Source: Setophaga petechia
Taxonomy: Eukaryota > Chordata > Aves > Passeriformes > Parulidae
NCBI GenBank assembly: GCA_024362935.1
Contig: JANCRA010000001.1
Location: 61,594,930-61,658,929 of the forward strand
Reading direction: 5' to 3'
Length of the DNA stretch: 64,000 bases
Shown: positions 44,901 to 56,649 of the stretch, one piece after another
How positions within the stretch are numbered: the stretch's first letter is position 1
How the letters are laid out: each line of letters begins with the position of its first letter
Made by a program: the position numbers and the translations under genes
The notes under the pieces: model-generated
Told to the model about the DNA's origin: nothing
Database searches by the model: none
The model's input: only the letters and a program-made list of their open reading frames with translations

Positions 44901-46922
44901 ACAGGTATATATTTTCTAGATTATCAACAATCTTGGTACTAATTATGCACAAAGATGATGGCACTGGTTTTGTAAAATGTGTAAAATAAGAAGATGCACC
45001 ATGGATCTTTCCTGTCAGTTATTTTTTGGATTTGAAAGCAAATTAATTTTCTAGTTCATGTATTTTTCTTGACTCCATCAGTCTGACAGTTCTATTGAGT
45101 AAAATACACAGAAGCAACAGTTTGGGGTTGTTTGGTGGGGTTTTGTTTTGTTTTGTCTGTTTGTTTAAAGACCTCTACCAGTAAGCAGACGTGATTACTT
45201 CACTCAAAGCATCTTGTCTTGACAGAGAATGGTATTCAGTATTTGCCTCTGTGTGTATTTGACCGTTCTGATTTTCATATACATAGTGTATTCTTTGGGA
45301 CACCTGAAATGAGCACGCAAAATGCTCATGCTGGGGGTTTTCTAAAATGCTTAAATTTCAAAATGCCCATTTCAAAATGCTCAAATTCTGGGGGTTTGCT
45401 GGTGACCTCTGTGTCAATAGGAGTGATTTTTGACTCGGCTAGTGAACGCCTGAGCACTGATTGCAGTTTCTCCTAGTGGACAGGTTATAGTGATAATGAA
45501 GTTTTTGGAACCTTTCTCACTCTGCCAGATAATTTAATCTGTTTTTAGACTTGGTATGGACCCTTCTGAAGAGAGTCTGCTCCAAGTGCTTTCCTTCTGT
45601 GAAAAGGACCTTACACCTTACCAGACTCCCCAGTAACAAAACTTGTGACTCTGGCTGTTTTGCAGTCCCAGTGCTGCTTGGTCATTTCAGCGAAGGCAGC
45701 CAATTGTTTGGAGTTAACCAAACGATACAAAACTGTCCCCACTTCGTGTGCCTTTGAGCACTGTCACTTCAGAAGCAATTGGAGTAACAATCCCCACAGT
45801 CTCACCTCCAGGAGTCAGGGCTGTAGGGCATAGCACGTTTTGTTTGGCTGTTCCTGGCTTTGAGCACAGCACTGCCTCCATGACAAAGAAGGATGGGCTC
45901 GGTGAGAACCCCTGGGTGTTGCACGCAGACTTAGGCTCTGACAGGCAGAAGGCTCTCAGGCAGTTCCTGACTCAGCCCCAGACCCCATCTTTTGCAGATT
46001 ATAGGCTCTCTTCCTGGCCAGTCACCAAGAAATCCTTCCCTAGAAGCCTGATTCCTATTACTAGCACAGGGGGGCAGAGCCCAGAGCACTGCATTAACCC
46101 ATCCCTGGCCAGAGCACAGTTTGCATATTCTATCATCTTGCTTTATTTTCTTTCAAAGCTTCTGATTAGGAGTGTGTGCCTCTCTGTCTTCATATGTATC
46201 AAATGGACACAATCAAATTAGAGAAAGTTTTCTTTAAACTGTTTGAAAACACAGAAGATCCCAATTTTTGACAGTGGCAGAAAGTTAGAATAGCAGTTGT
46301 TGAGGAACTGGTTAAAATACATTGTCAGTGCCTCAAGTTCACCAAACACTGAGTAGGAACTGTGGGGTTGAGGGGAAGGTTTGTTTTCATGGCCTGTGGA
46401 GGGCTGGCAGTTTGAAGTTATTCCCTCTGCATAAATATGGCAACATTTTGTAAGCTACTCCAGATCACTTGCTGGAATGTAAAGTCAGCAAAATTCTGCA
46501 CTTCAGAAAATGATTGTACAGCAGGACTCCTGTAGAGGAAGTATTTTGTGTCTCAATAAGACAATGTGTTCAGCTGTTTAGTTGCTTTATTGCTTCTTAA
46601 GGCATGAATTGTGGTGCATTTCCTCACTTTCTGTTTCTTCCTCATAGAAGAGTGTCTGTCCTGAGCTTCTTCTCTTTATACACACTGTGAGAAAGGTTGT
46701 TATTTCACAGGACAATTCACTATTTGGGTGAAATCGTGCCTCCATCTCAAATTTCCTCTCCTCCCTAGTATTCACTGGCAGCCAGGAGTCATGGTCAAGG
46801 TTTGGATTCAAAACTCAGCTGCAAATTAAAGATCAGAGCCAAGCTAGTAGCTGGTATCCAAACTGGTGTCCAAAGCACTGAGTAACACACAGGGATCCAA
46901 AGCAGCTCCTGTGCTGAGTACA

Positions 46923-46961
46923 TTTATCTGTCCCCCCCCTCTGGCGTGGGGGACAGATAAA
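46923..46961. repeat. Inverted repeat with GATA motifs, 14 bp arms
   Basis: TTTATCTGTCCCCC (46923-46936) pairs perfectly with GGGGGACAGATAAA (46948-46961) across an 11-base loop. Each arm contains a GATA-factor core (TTATCT / AGATAA) in opposite orientation. Confidence 0.92.
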
Positions 46962-49033
46962 GACAGGGTGAATGCTACATTTGAATTGTCATCTGGTCCA
47001 AGGAGGTTTCCCACCCACTTGAGACCTTCACTCAGGACTGCTGCCTTTGGGGATGACACTGGTACATTTCTGGTTTGTGGCACCTGGCCAGGATGTATGG
47101 AGACTTCTGCAGTTCTTTTGTCTGCCTGTGAGGATTCAAACTTCTCACCCACATGCCTCAGTTCTTTTCCATGTCCCAGGCCTGTTCCTGTGTATTATTC
47201 AACAACTGTTTCGTGCAAAATGCAGAGGACCATCTGGCAACAAAAGCACTCTCTTTTTTAGCTCTGCTAATTGTACCAGATGCCTTCCATGGATTCTCCA
47301 AACCACAGTAGTTTTAGTTCTCAAAATGTTGATGATACATAAAGATAGCAGAAAGTAATATAATGTGGTAAATTGCTTTTTGGAGTGATTTCATGGAATA
47401 TAACATACTTAAAGATATAAAATGTAACAAAAACACGTGTCAGACAAACGAGAACACAGGAAATCTGAGGTAATTTCCCTTTGGGATACTGAAAATGTTA
47501 CAGGCTACATGGCTGCTGTGCTCCCTAGGAGACTGCAGTGGCACTTGTGGAACCACTTCTTGGTGCTCTCTTAACTCATGCTGCATTCTCTTTTTTGAAG
47601 TTGGACACCTTTGCTTTTTTCCTACAACAATAGGTGAAATAAACCTGTAAAATACTTTTTTGGAGGAGTAATGTCCTGTCAATATTTGAAAGGCTGGCTG
47701 TGAGGAAAGTTCCAATTGATATGTGTTTGACTCACACTTGAGAACTCAGATGTTCTGGTAACTAGGTCACTTTGGCATGAGTCTTGTGAAACTGTGACAG
47801 TTTTTGTGGCTTCTCTGCTGAGTTTCACACTCAACAACTTATATCCTGCTTGTACATGCCAAACATCTGTGCTTATTACTTTCCTTTGTGTTATTTTGAA
47901 AATCTCCCAGTTCTTGACATTAGAATGGGTGGCTGAGAACCTGGTGAGATCAATTAGTGTTCTAACTATTGGAGAAAGACTCTTGACAAAAAAATGGTCC
48001 TGGCCACTGTTAGTTCAGGTTCACAGATATTGAAAGTCTGGAATTCTGCAGATTTTTGAGAAGTATAATCAACCTCAGGGTTATAGGTGAGCTACTGAAA
48101 TAAGCAGCAAATGCTGGCTGCTGCTTTGAGCCTCCTGAAGATTGAGATGTTTTTCCTTGCTTCAGTTCCTGATATGAAAGACACAGAATAACCTGAGATG
48201 AAGATTACAAAGCAGCTGAACCAAATCTGTGTATTTAGAGGATTTTCCAAAGTCCACATGAAACTTTCAAAGGTACCTTTTCCATGCATCCTGAACTCCA
48301 TCCTTTCTTTTGTCATGGAGGGATAGTGCTGATTCAGTCATCTGTAGTCAGAACAATTATGCTGACAATCCTGGGAGATAAATATGGCTGAGGACCCCTG
48401 GAAAAGGGGTTGAAGCCATGTATTATTCTTAGGAAGAGCAGTATTGTCAAAGACCATCAGTGAAACGTGTAAATATCTTTGTAAGACTTCGAAATTTCAG
48501 CAAAATTGTTATACCCTGAATAATGGTAGATTCAGCCTTTGCCAAAATGCAGTTGGGCAAATCTGTTACTTCCCATATGGAAAGCAACTGCTCAAGCAAG
48601 TTATATAATTATACATTATAACATTGCTTCTGTCCAAAACCTAGGGCTGCTGCAGACATAAGCCAAGGTTTTTTTTCTTGTCTTGCTATAACTAGATTTT
48701 TTTTTTAGTGTGTGTGTTTTATTCAATTAAAACCACAAGGGAGTAAACAACTCCATCTTTTCTCTTTCCACCCTCACCATTCCCATATCTGATGATTTAC
48801 CATTAACTATTCTGGAACATGAGTTGGCAGTTTTGGCCTTGCTGCTCTGTGTTGGTTTTCCTGGGTTGAGGCTAATGAAAAAAGAAGCATTTTCCTGCTG
48901 TAGCAAGCTTGATTTCTCCACCCTGAACTTCCAAAGGTGGTTTCTGAAGTTGACATCACAACTTAAAGAAGTCAATGTAAATTAAAGCAAGCAAATTGGA
49001 AAACAAACAGATCTTCCCCTAATTTTGCATAAA

Positions 49034-49056
49034 AAGTTCTAACAGTGTTAGAACTT
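49034..49056. repeat. 23 bp palindrome
   Basis: AAGTTCTAACA and TGTTAGAACTT flank a single G. The arms are perfect, 11 bp each. Confidence 0.92.
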
Positions 49057-52000
49057 AAAGCTTGTCTTTTGAACCCTTTACAAATATTTGCCTTACACAG
49101 CAGAGGTCCACATTAAAAACTAATATCCCCCAAAATGGTGAGGAAAGTGCTGGTATTTAGAAGAATATTAGCCTGATTACCTTGGAGCTGTACTAGATAA
49201 CCTGAGAAGGTAGTTAGGGCTGCAAGACCTATCTGCTCTCTTGCCAAGATATCTGCGCTGCTTTTTAGATGGTGATGGCTGAGAGACCAAAGGACATCTG
49301 GATTTCATGTCAGCAGGTGACTTTCACTTTACCACAGCAGCTTTGCTCCAAGTTTGATCTGATGTAATTATGATCTGGGTTAATCCTAACCCAGCAAAAA
49401 GCTGTGCATGTTTAACCTGAATCACAGGTAGACAATGGGATTCATCTAAATAATGGTGCTGCAGCCCAAAGGGTTTTGGTGGCCTGAGGGATGGAGTGAT
49501 GCAGGAGGTGACAAGGTGGCTTTCCATGTCAGGTCCAGTTTTTGATGGTTCAAAATGCTTTGTAGGCCTTCTGATTTACTGTGTTTCTGTATGACATATT
49601 TCCATAAGAAATAAAAGACACTGGGCACAGAGCTGAGAGGCAACAAACTGAGAAAAATGGTTTAAGATGTTATAGAGGTACTGTGCTGATTTAAGGTACC
49701 AATTTTACTGCAGGAAATTTGGAAATTGGTTGTTCATCGTTGGTAACGACACTGCCTATTCAAGACGTGGCATCCAGTGCATTTGGAACATGATAATTTG
49801 AAAGAAAAAAGCATTTATTTACTAAAAAGGAGTAAAATAAATAGAATTGCTGTTTGTATGTGAATGAGTGAGGTTGTGCTCCTGTGAGTGAGAGGAGGGT
49901 AGATGTTGGGCTGTGGTGTGGGTGTGTGAGCTACCTGAGGAGCTGTCTGGAAGTGAGGCGTTAGACACAGCAATTGTTTTCAGCTGGAGGTAGCTGCAGT
50001 TGTTTTCTCCTGACAGAGACATCACTGGACACATTTGTTCTGAACAGTTGTGGACAGCTGGAATTCCAAAGCCAATGTTTTGAGATTTGGCGGCTGTGCT
50101 TGTCGTGGGGCTCATGGCAGGATGTACCAAAGTGCACAGACTGTTTGTGGTGTAAAATGCAGCAGTTCTCTCTGTGGAGCAGAGAGTGTTTTCCTCTGCT
50201 GCTCTTCTGTTTGGCTTTTCCTGAACTTTGACCAGCTTGGTCTGTGAGAACTGCACAGTTCCTGGCTGCAGGTACTCAAATCCTCAATCCAGATTACAAT
50301 GAGATAGAGAATTGCATTCCCTTCTCCTCACCTCCTATCTGGCTTCCCAGGACAGGAGGGAGGTACAATGAGCCTGGGCTCTCTCTGAGTGGCTGGGGAG
50401 GCATGGAGGATTGGGAATATTGCCAAGCAGACCAGCCCTGCCATCTCTCTAGGCTGCCCCAGTGCACTGTTTGTTCTTCTTCACCCGAAAAACCCAGATG
50501 GGTAAACCTGAAGAGGAATTAGTGAAGGGTTTGTTTACCTTCAGAAATAGAGAAAGGAGTGTGTTCAGGATTTTTGTGAAAAATCCTGTCTTCTCACATA
50601 AGCTCTTGGTTTCAATAATATTGCTGAGTTTTTGTGAGGCACAGTTTCCCTCAATTTAAACCACTGTTTTTCATAGGAAATTTAATTAAAAAACATGTAT
50701 GTCTTACTAAATGGAAGCCTGTATTAGAAAAACAGTGGAGGTTTTCTGAAGCCAGTACTTGTCTGGTTCTGGCATTAGCAAAGGAATTGCTTTTAAAAGA
50801 CTTCTCATCTTATGAGAGCAAAACAGAACCAGAATCTAAAATCTTAAGATTTGTTTCAGAATCCCATAATTATTTTCGAAGTTGAATCTTAATAGAAAAA
50901 TGATGTCTCAGATTTACAACAATCTCTTAAAATTATTTATCTTTAGGAATATTTCAAGCTTTATTCTCACTTTTTGTTTGTTATACTGCTACAAACTGAT
51001 GCCTGATGTTGTATATGAATCTTAATCTAGTGGACACTTCCTGGGATGCTTCCCACCTTGACTTTAATGATGGACATCAGCTTATGGATGTTATGTGGCC
51101 TTTGAACTTTTCTTATGGAAGAAGATTAAAATAAATTCTATATATTTGCATTTATATTTCCCCCTCAAACAGCAAAACTGTTTTATTTTAGAAGTATAAT
51201 ATAAGTTTTTAAAAAGAAAGTTCCATGGTATTTGAAATAAAATATATGAAAGTAGCTGATTTCCCAGCTCCTTAACTGAGGGTCAGTTATAAAAAATAGT
51301 TTTTCCAGTAGCCAAGTCCATGAACAGTTTCTTTTCAGGCCTCTGAGTTATTCTCCAAGCATTAATCACTTTTAAGAAAAACAAGACCTCTTTTTAATTG
51401 TTGGAACTACATTTTTTTTCAATTTTACTCACTTAAGCAAGTGGAAGGCTCCTATGGTTCTCACCCCTGCTCATACTTATTTTTCTTTAAAGCAAGTTTT
51501 GACACTTTAAATGGGCCACTGTTTAACAAATTAGGATTTTTATTTAATGACTTCACAAAATGTTAAGTTCTCATCATTTTTAAACCTGCTGTTGAAAAAG
51601 AGAGGTGCTAGTGGAAAATTAGGTTGGCTTAGCACAGACCATCAGCTGTTCATGCTAGTCTGAGTGGGACACAGACCCAACTGTCTTGCTGCCATCACAG
51701 CCTGGTTAGTGGCTCTTACACCTGAAGGAATGCCCTGAAATTCCCTCTCATCCCTCAGCTCCTGTGGGAAACTCCCACTCCCAAAACTCTGCTTAGTGAA
51801 ACCTCTTTAGATGTTCTGAGATTTCTAATTCCCAGACTTCTGTTAGTGTTGTCACAGTGGAGCTTAAGAACTCACTGAACTGGTGAGTTTAACTCTTCCC
51901 ATTATCCTGCAAACTGCTGGGTTTCTCAACAATGTCCTGGTCATTATTTCCTTCTTCTCTTCTTCCCAGACTTTGCTGAAAAATTCTGCTTGATAGAGGC

Positions 52001-55000
52001 CCCAATGCTGCCCAGTGCTGCATTTTCCTGACAGTCTTGTCTCTGTCAATTCCTGGCATACATTCCTTCAGGTTTCTTCAAGTTTGAAATTAAATGTATT
52101 TATGGTTCTAAAGAATTCTGTTTCTTACCCGAATCTGCTACAATAATTGCTTTTCCTGTTGAAAACTTCAGGGCATAGTGGGATATGACTGGAATTGTAT
52201 TGTTGGGAAGTCAGTGCAGAGCAGAAATGACAGCACAGTGCCTTATGGAAATGTAATATTATGTGGAATCTCTCTATGCAGCAGTTACAAGAACAAGGAA
52301 AGAGACTTGAGAGCCAGGAAACAGGGAGCCCTGAAGAAGAGACCTTACAGAAAGAGGAGTTTGGACACTCACAAGGAGTGGGCTGTGATCATCTCCCATT
52401 TCCATGGCTATCTCTATGACAAACAGTTGTGTTTAAGTAACTGTTTCTCAGCTCCCCTGACATTGTGCATCCTCTCCAACTATTGCTTCATATAGGTTTT
52501 GTTATTAGCAGGACAGAAATTGTATAACTATTGTACAACTGTAACATCATTGGAAATCTGCTTTGCTCAACATAAATTCATTCTGAGTGTCCCAGGCTGC
52601 AGTGTGTGATGAGAGATCTGAGCTGTCTGGGGAATCCAAACCATGGGAAAAAAAATAGGGACACTAGAACTCCTAAATACATGAACAGCTTTTCAAAATC
52701 ATAGTTTGGGTCTGATTTTTTTTCACCTAACTGTTTTCTTTGTGGTTTAACTTTTTTTTTTTTAACATTCTTCTCCATGTGTGTGTTTCTCCCCTTCCCT
52801 ATTGTGCTCTTGCAGCTGTAGAGCTGACACTGGTTATTATGCAATTATCCCTTCTTTAACACTTAAAAAAAAAAAAAGTAGAGTCCTAGAGTAATTTTAT
52901 TTGCTAAGTAGAAACAGTAATTTTGTATGTTGAAGGCTTTCTGATTTTGAAGTTGTCTTTTTTATTACCAAGTTTTTTTAATGTCTGAAAAGTTAATTTA
53001 AAAATCCTGAAAGATTTTGATATAAACTCTCTTTTACAGAAGCAAGGGCTATGTGCAAAACACTAAATTTTGATTGCAAGTTTCACAGGAATATTTGTAC
53101 AGTATTAATAACTCAAGTCTGAGCACTCCAATTCTTTTATCCCTCAAAAAATACAGGGAATTTGGCTTTTTTAAGCTATTGATCAACTTGAAGTCTGGTA
53201 AGGAAATAGAAGAAGACAGAGAAAGAGCCACCATGCAAAGAGTACCAAGACTTTATAAAGTTACATCTACTTAATATTTTGGATGTCTAGTTCTAAGAGG
53301 AAAATCATTACAGGTTTTATGGGTAGGGGTGCAAAGTTTTTTAGGACTTTGTATACTTGCTTCCTGAAAGGGAAATAAAACGTTAAATTAAAACTCTGAA
53401 ATGCTTTACAAAACAGACCATGTCAAAACATCTATCTTCTCTTTTTTCTCCTCTCTCCCTTTATATCACACAATTTCCTTTCTTGGTAAGAGTTTCTTCT
53501 GTATCCCTGTTTTCTTCTATGGCAGTTTATCTTCATACTATGAGATCAACTGTCAAACATGGTTTGGAATGCCAGGATAAATGATCTTCCTGCCTCTTAT
53601 TGATTAATTCATCACTACAACAGAGAATGTGCACATCATTTAATTATTTACTTCTAATATTGATGAAATAGAACTTAAATGCTAGAGACAATGCCAAGGA
53701 GGAGAAAATTTGTGAAACAAAGCCAGGAAATTTAGAAGAAAGACACTCTCATTCCTCTTTTTAGATTTTATCCTAAAATACTCAACTGGATAAAAATTGC
53801 TTGTAATATAGCACCAGACTTTATTAATGTGCTGTTACTGAACCCTTGGGTAGCATTACTTCATTTGATTAATAGCTAAAACCACAATGTTAAGATTGGT
53901 ACTAAAATTGCTATTATGTATCATTAATTCACACAATCAAAATACTTTGCTGATTAATTAATTCTCAAAATGACCTTGTAAAAGAGATAGCAGTGTTCTG
54001 TCCATCAAGAAAATGACTGGTTTTAGAGAGTAGGAAAAGTTCCTCTAAGAGATTTTTTTAGAGCAGAAGATTCTGGAGTGCATCAAAGGCTGTGGATGTT
54101 GAACTCCAGGTACACAAGTTATCACAGACCCTCTCTAGTTTGGTGGCAACATTATCTGAGATTTGAGAGGAAGAACTAATTTTGAGTAAATCCATGCAGA
54201 GTATATGTTTTGCCTGGTGCTTATCATATGAACATCTGCCATATGGTTGTGGGATAACTGTGGGATAATGCTGTGTGAATATATGAATATATGGTCCTTC
54301 TCCTCCAAATATTTTGCAACAAGAGATAGAGAATTTATTCATTGCTGGCTTCAGAAGTGCAGGAAATATCAGAATTAGAAAGGACACATGGCATGCTTAG
54401 TGAAATTCTCATATACAGGAGTGGTAAGAAAGTCAACTGATAGGGCACTTTTGCACCTTCATCAGTCAAACAGATCCATGACAGAGCTGTTTCTTTAGTC
54501 AATTAAAGGTTTATTTTATGCAGAGCAACCTGTGACGGGCCTTTGGAAACACTCCAAGTATGTCTGTGAGCTTAGTTTGTGTTTCTGATGCAACCATATA
54601 AAAAGTATCTGTAAATTAGATGATCAGGAGCTGACCTGTGCAGACATGGGAACACTGACCCCCTGTTCTGCAGCCCAGGGCTGTGAATATGGGCATTACA
54701 GGGCTTCAAAATCTGACACCACCATTTTCCAGGCATCTGATAAATTGCAGGGAATTGCAGTACACAATGAGTTACTATGGTTTAGTGAATGCATGCTGTA
54801 AGAAATCTGGGCACTTCTCCATTTCAGATCTATTTGGCTTAGAGCCTTTGGATGGAGCACAACCTCCCTCTTCCCCTTCCTTCAAAACCAACCCAGGTCA
54901 ATGCTTTCTTTGTGGAGGTTAAATTGCACCGTTTAGTTACCTCCTCTGAACTGAAGGCAGTTCTAGACACAAACAAAAGGAAAAGCTATAAAGCACAATA

Positions 55001-55654
55001 AAGAGAAAATATGAAACACATTACTTTTCTTAGATTCATTTTTAATATGTAAACAATGCAGAAGCTGTTGTGAACAGTGGCTGCAAGTCTGACAGTTAAC
55101 CTCTGAGCTCACAGACACTTCCCAGGTTCCCTGCTAAAACATGGACGGGTTAGAAAGGAGTTATTTGAGTTCTTAGCATATAATGGTCTATTGCTTCACA
55201 TTTCTATTTTTGGTGAGATGCTCTGGGGCTGAAACCAAGTCCCACACCTGATGCTTTGGCTGTGCTGAAGTGGGGGATTGGGTGATTTTTAAGAACTCCA
55301 CAAGAAGGTCTCTCTTCAGTCCTACTGAACTGCTGTGTATTTGAAGGACTTTTGAAATCTGTCATTTTGAGTATGCAGTGTTTTCCTAAAATAACCAATG
55401 ACACCTTAGACAGCCTTTCCTTCTTCTGTGAATTCCCAGAACTTTGCCCTTTATGAGAAATGCTTGTGATCCCTCATCTCTTCAAGCAGCACATGTGCTG
55501 GGAGGTAAGAGAGAGTGGGAAGTGAAATAACCCTGCTCTATAGGTTATGGTTTGCAGCAGCCTGTTTCCAGAGACTGGTAGTCCTAACTCTTCAGTTGCA
55601 CATGAGAGATTTTCACTCCTTCTTCACATGTTTCTGTCTTGCTAGTTCCAGTTT

Positions 55655-55745
55655 TAACTATTTCCAGGGGTGAGGACTCAACCACTTCCTTGGAAAGCCT
55701 GTTCCAATGTTTGATGACCCACTGATACGGAGAGGAATTTAGGTG
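55655..55745 (-). mobile_element. CR1: Old CR1 fragment (minus strand)
   Basis: The plus strand reads ACTCAACCACTTCCTTGGAA then AGCCTGTTCCAATGTTTGAT. This is the diverged complement of the CR1 region normally reading as a lone element's GGAACAGGCT segment. It has no intact 3' tail. Confidence 0.6.
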
Positions 55746-55990
55746 TCATAAAAGAGGGATCAAATGTGGAAACAGATAAAACCCCTCCATTTCCCAAGCC
55801 ATTTAATCAATACTACTTCTTACTGAGCATCAGTCAATTTTTTACATGCTCTCCACCTTTCCAAACATCTGCATGACTGTTTGGGAACTTTTTAGGAGAG
55901 TGACCATTACAGTGGTCTTAGGGACAGCTGAACAGACAGTGGAATCAAACAGAACTCATCATGCCCTCATAAAAATCTTCCCTTCATCAA

Positions 55991-56031
55991 AGTCTTCCCT
56001 CACCATCCCCAGAGGAACCTGAGGGAAGACT
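55991..56031. repeat. Inverted repeat, 12 bp arms
   Basis: AGTCTTCCCTCA at 55991-56002 pairs with TGAGGGAAGACT at 56020-56031 across 17 bases. Confidence 0.88.
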
Positions 56032-56497
56032 ACAACCATTCTGCTAAGCTTCTGTCATCTGGGCTTCCACCCCAATGAAGGAATTCATTTTCCTCTGGGG
56101 ACATCCATCTCATTTCTACAGAAGGAAATCGCTGGAACACAGCCCAGAATTTGGGCCAGTGTATCTATTTAGACATAAACATTTACATAGAGATGAAAAG
56201 GCAAAACTCATTCCTCCTGTCAGACCACTGAAGCCTATGGAAATACAAAGGGATTCAACTGATCTAAGGGTTGCACTGGGGAGAGGAAAAGCTACCAAAA
56301 TTGAAGATGAAAGTAAAAAGCCTTTATGGACTTCCTTTTTAGATGTTTCCTTTACTCTTTCAAGACTTCTTAAATCATTCTCTTTTGTGGCTAGATCAAT
56401 CAGAAATAACTGTGCTTACCATTTTTGTTCCAACCAAAGTATTTGAAGGAGCTCCTGTAGCCACATTGTCTGGTGAATGGATTATTTTGGTGATAAA

Positions 56498-56521
56498 AAT
56501 ATCCTGTTTTCCAGGTAAGAA
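56498..56521 (+). promoter_or_regulatory. Second recursive splice site candidate
   Basis: An acceptor-like ATCCTGTTTTCCAG ends at 56514 and is followed directly by GTAAGA (56515-56520). The donor matches U1 at eight of nine positions including CAG. The pyrimidine tract is shorter than at 38,885. Same strand as the first candidate. It could instead be an ordinary exon end or acceptor. Confidence 0.3.
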
Positions 56522-56649
56522 ATTTAAGAAGCTGCTAAGAAATCATCAGCAACTAAATAGGCTCCAGTTGTACTATTCTGCTGCTGATAAATTTGTTCAT
56601 AGTATCAGTAGGGGTGGATGGATCTCATTTTTCAGTCAGTGAGGCAGCA

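Larger units (their letters stand above)
39470..55640. other. Long stretch without recognisable genes
   Basis: Mostly unique AT-rich DNA. It holds the palindromes at 41930-41981, 46923-46961 and 49034-49056, and a mildly GC-richer zone at about 45,580-46,110. The 157-codon plus frame at 45748-46221 has no recognisable features and is treated as chance. Confidence 0.6.

Noticed and set aside
45748..46221. 157-codon plus-strand frame
   Set aside because: No domain, no flanking splice sites of note and no CpG promoter; slightly higher GC makes such a length plausible by chance.
56075..56446. 123-codon plus-strand frame with a polar middle section
   Set aside because: Looked exon-like at first, but there is no good acceptor before it, no donor at a matching place, and the antisense frame is equally open.
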